DNA of 34,716 nucleotides from a bacterium (GTDB lineage: Bacteria > Planctomycetota > Planctomycetia > Pirellulales > UBA1268). Under the pieces are notes generated by a model. It did not search any database and had not been told where the DNA came from. It saw only the letters and a program-made list of their open reading frames with translations. A program made the position numbers and the translations under genes. This document shows, in pieces, positions 33,373 through 34,716 of the stretch; within the stretch, counting starts at the first letter, position 1; every line of letters starts with the position of its first letter. The stretch lies in NCBI GenBank assembly GCA_029978085.1, contig JAPOJV010000020.1:1-34716 (forward strand), given 5' to 3'.

Positions 33373-34605
33373 TCAGCCCTCGGTGCGGGAGGCGACCTCG
33401 ACGATCGCCTCGGCGAGCCGGTCGCAGCCCTCGTGGACTTCCGCCTCGGTGAGGGTCATCGCCGGGAGCAGCCGGATCACGCGGCCCTGCGTGCAGTTGA
33501 CGAGTAGGTTTTTGTCGAGGCAGGCCTGCACCACCGCGGCGCCGTCGATCGACAGCTCGATGCCGATCATCATGCCGAGCACGCGGACGTCGCGAACTGC
33601 GTCGCATCGCTCCTTCAACTCGAGCATCCGTGCGCGGAAGACGGCGGCCGTGTGCTCCACGTGATCGAGCAGTTTTTCCTGCTCGATCATCTCGATGGCG
33701 GCGATGCCCGCCGCTGCGGCGATCGGATTGCCGCCGAACGTGGAGGCGTGCATGCCGGGTCGGAGATACTTGGCCAGTTCGACGGTGGTGAGCATCGCGC
33801 CGCCGGCGATGCCGGCGCACAGGCTTTTGGCCAGCGTGATCACGTCGGGCGCGACGCCGAAGTGCTGGTAGCCGAACCACTTGCCGGTGCGGCCGCAGCC
33901 ACACTGCACCTCGTCGAACACGAGCAGGAGATCCCGCTCGTCGCAGATCCGCCGCAGCCCCTGCAGGAAGCCATCTGGCGCGGGCACCACGCCCCCTTCA
34001 CCGAGGATCGGCTCCACGAGGATGCCGCCGGTCTGGTCGTCGATCAGCTTCTCGACGGCGTCGAGATCGCCATGTGGGGCGTACTGGAAGCCCGCGAGCA
34101 TTGGCCCCAGGCCCTCGTGATACTTGGGCTGGGCGGTGGCCGTCACGCTCCCCATCGTGCGGCCATGGAAGCCGCCTTTGAACGTCACGATTTTGTACTT
34201 GCGGCCGTCTGTTCGCAGCCGCACGAGCTTGATCGCCGCCTCGTTGGCCTCGGTGCCCGAGTTGCAGAAGAAAGCCTGGCCACCGAACGACCGCTCGGAG
34301 AGCAGCCGGGCCCACTCTCCCTGTGGCTCGGTGTACCAGGTGTTGGGCACGTGGATCAGCTTCGCCACCTGCTCCTGCACGGCCCGCACCACGGGCTCGG
34401 GGCAGTGGCCGAGCAGGTTGCAGCCCCAGCCGGGGAAGAGGTCGAGGTATTCGGTGCCTTCGGCGTCCCAGACTTTGGAGCCCGTACCGCGGACGAGGCA
34501 GACCGGAAACCGCTTGTAGTTGGGCACGACGTAGCGGTCGAAGACGTCGATCACCGCTTGCGTCTTGGGACCGATGGCGGTCGTGGTCGAGTCGATCGTG
34601 GCCAT
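33373..34605 (-). CDS. argD: Acetylornithine aminotransferase
   Basis: This 410-residue PLP enzyme of arginine synthesis converts N-acetylglutamate semialdehyde to N-acetylornithine. Seen features are WGCNLLGHCPE, NSGTEANEAAIKL (phosphate-binding loop), GGFHGRTMGS, VEPILGEGGV, DEVQCGCGRTGKWF with Asp231, and the Schiff-base Lys260 in TLAKSL, followed by STFGGNPIAAAAG. The length is normal. A GGAGG site lies 6 nt before the ATG. It sits between the partial argB upstream and argF 3 nt downstream, so one transcript is likely. Confidence 0.94.
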   Translation of the reverse strand: MATIDSTTTAIGPKTQAVIDVFDRYVVPNYKRFPVCLVRGTGSKVWDAEGTEYLDLFPGWGCNLLGHCPEPVVRAVQEQVAKLIHVPNTWYTEPQGEWARLLSERSFGGQAFFCNSGTEANEAAIKLVRLRTDGRKYKIVTFKGGFHGRTMGSVTATAQPKYHEGLGPMLAGFQYAPHGDLDAVEKLIDDQTGGILVEPILGEGGVVPAPDGFLQGLRRICDERDLLLVFDEVQCGCGRTGKWFGYQHFGVAPDVITLAKSLCAGIAGGAMLTTVELAKYLRPGMHASTFGGNPIAAAAGIAAIEMIEQEKLLDHVEHTAAVFRARMLELKERCDAVRDVRVLGMMIGIELSIDGAAVVQACLDKNLLVNCTQGRVIRLLPAMTLTEAEVHEGCDRLAEAIVEVASRTEG

Positions 34606-34626
34606 AGGGTCCTCCGGAGCGGGGAT

Positions 34627-34716
34627 TTAGCGGGCTGAGGCCGTGGCGGCGGCGCCGGCCGACGAGGCCTGCGCCGAATCGCGGGTGACTTCCGTGCCCA
34701 CGCCGCTGGTGGTGTA
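34627..34716 (-). CDS. argB: 3' end of a gene upstream of argD, probably acetylglutamate kinase
   Basis: The window edge cuts this gene. The last 29 codons, in frame to a TAA at 34627-34629, start YTTSGVGTEVTRD and end in an Ala/Ser-rich tail. Acetylglutamate kinases end near a similar (Y/F)T..G(I/V)GTE(I/V) motif, and argB beside argD and argF is common, so argB is a fair reading. Only the tail is visible; the identity is inferred. It ends 21 nt before argD. Confidence 0.55.
   Translation of the reverse strand, partial: YTTSGVGTEVTRDSAQASSAGAAATASAR

Overview
The window reads as chromosomal DNA of a high-GC planctomycete, most like Pirellulales. The clues are a DUF1598 protein (a planctomycete family), Ser/Thr kinases fused to extracytoplasmic domains, an ECF-type sigma factor coupled to one kinase, FHA proteins, zinc-ribbon/proline-rich membrane proteins, and Gram-negative envelope genes (kdsB, an MsbA-like exporter). 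This placement is inference from gene content. No phage, plasmid or CRISPR genes were seen.

Layout. 1-203: tandem array of a 17-bp palindrome on a 31-bp period. 204-2163 (-): small membrane protein and a pyruvate/indolepyruvate-type decarboxylase. 2659-3642 (+): thioredoxin-like protein and a small secreted or anchored protein. 3634-10627: a signalling island. Its minus arm is a double-FHA protein, an ECF sigma factor and a kinase carrying a beta-sandwich and an FGE-fold domain. Its divergent plus arm is a zinc-ribbon membrane protein and a kinase carrying a zinc ribbon and PA14. 10642-10714 (-): tRNA-Arg(UCG). 10903-15398 (+): FHA protein and dnaE. 15537-17054 (+): secreted DUF1598 protein. 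17266-18996: EF-P (efp) and its modifying enzyme epmB, divergent from one gap. 19055-19951 (+): tandem universal stress protein. 20137-22118 (-): kdsB and a DAHP synthase. 22264-23889 (+): pyrG. 24265-26395 (+): DUF1844 protein, PmoA-like protein and folD, tightly packed. 26874-29417 (+): ABC exporter and a zinc-ribbon membrane protein. 29571-31043 (-): rhamnulokinase, flanked by near-identical 109-bp direct repeats. 31422-32192 (+): 4Fe-4S APS reductase. 32455-34716 (-): argB (3' end only), argD and argF, an arginine operon.

Most single genes are housekeeping: DNA replication, CTP, folate, aromatic and arginine synthesis, sulfate assimilation, KDO activation and EF-P maturation. Two things stand out. 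The first is the kinase/FHA/sigma island, whose two kinases present different predicted ligand-binding domains (FGE fold without catalytic cysteines; PA14) outside the membrane. It looks like an envelope-sensing phospho-signalling unit.

The second is the density of structured noncoding repeats: (a) the GTCAC-NNN-GTGAC palindromes, (b) four 130-134-bp elements with long terminal inverted repeats whose arms covary between copies, all sited beyond gene 3' ends, (c) CTCCG-loop hairpins whose stems covary, and (d) a 109-bp repeat in three copies, two bracketing rhaB. Several genes also have a TANNNT box only 6-8 nt before the start codon, suggesting leaderless transcripts.
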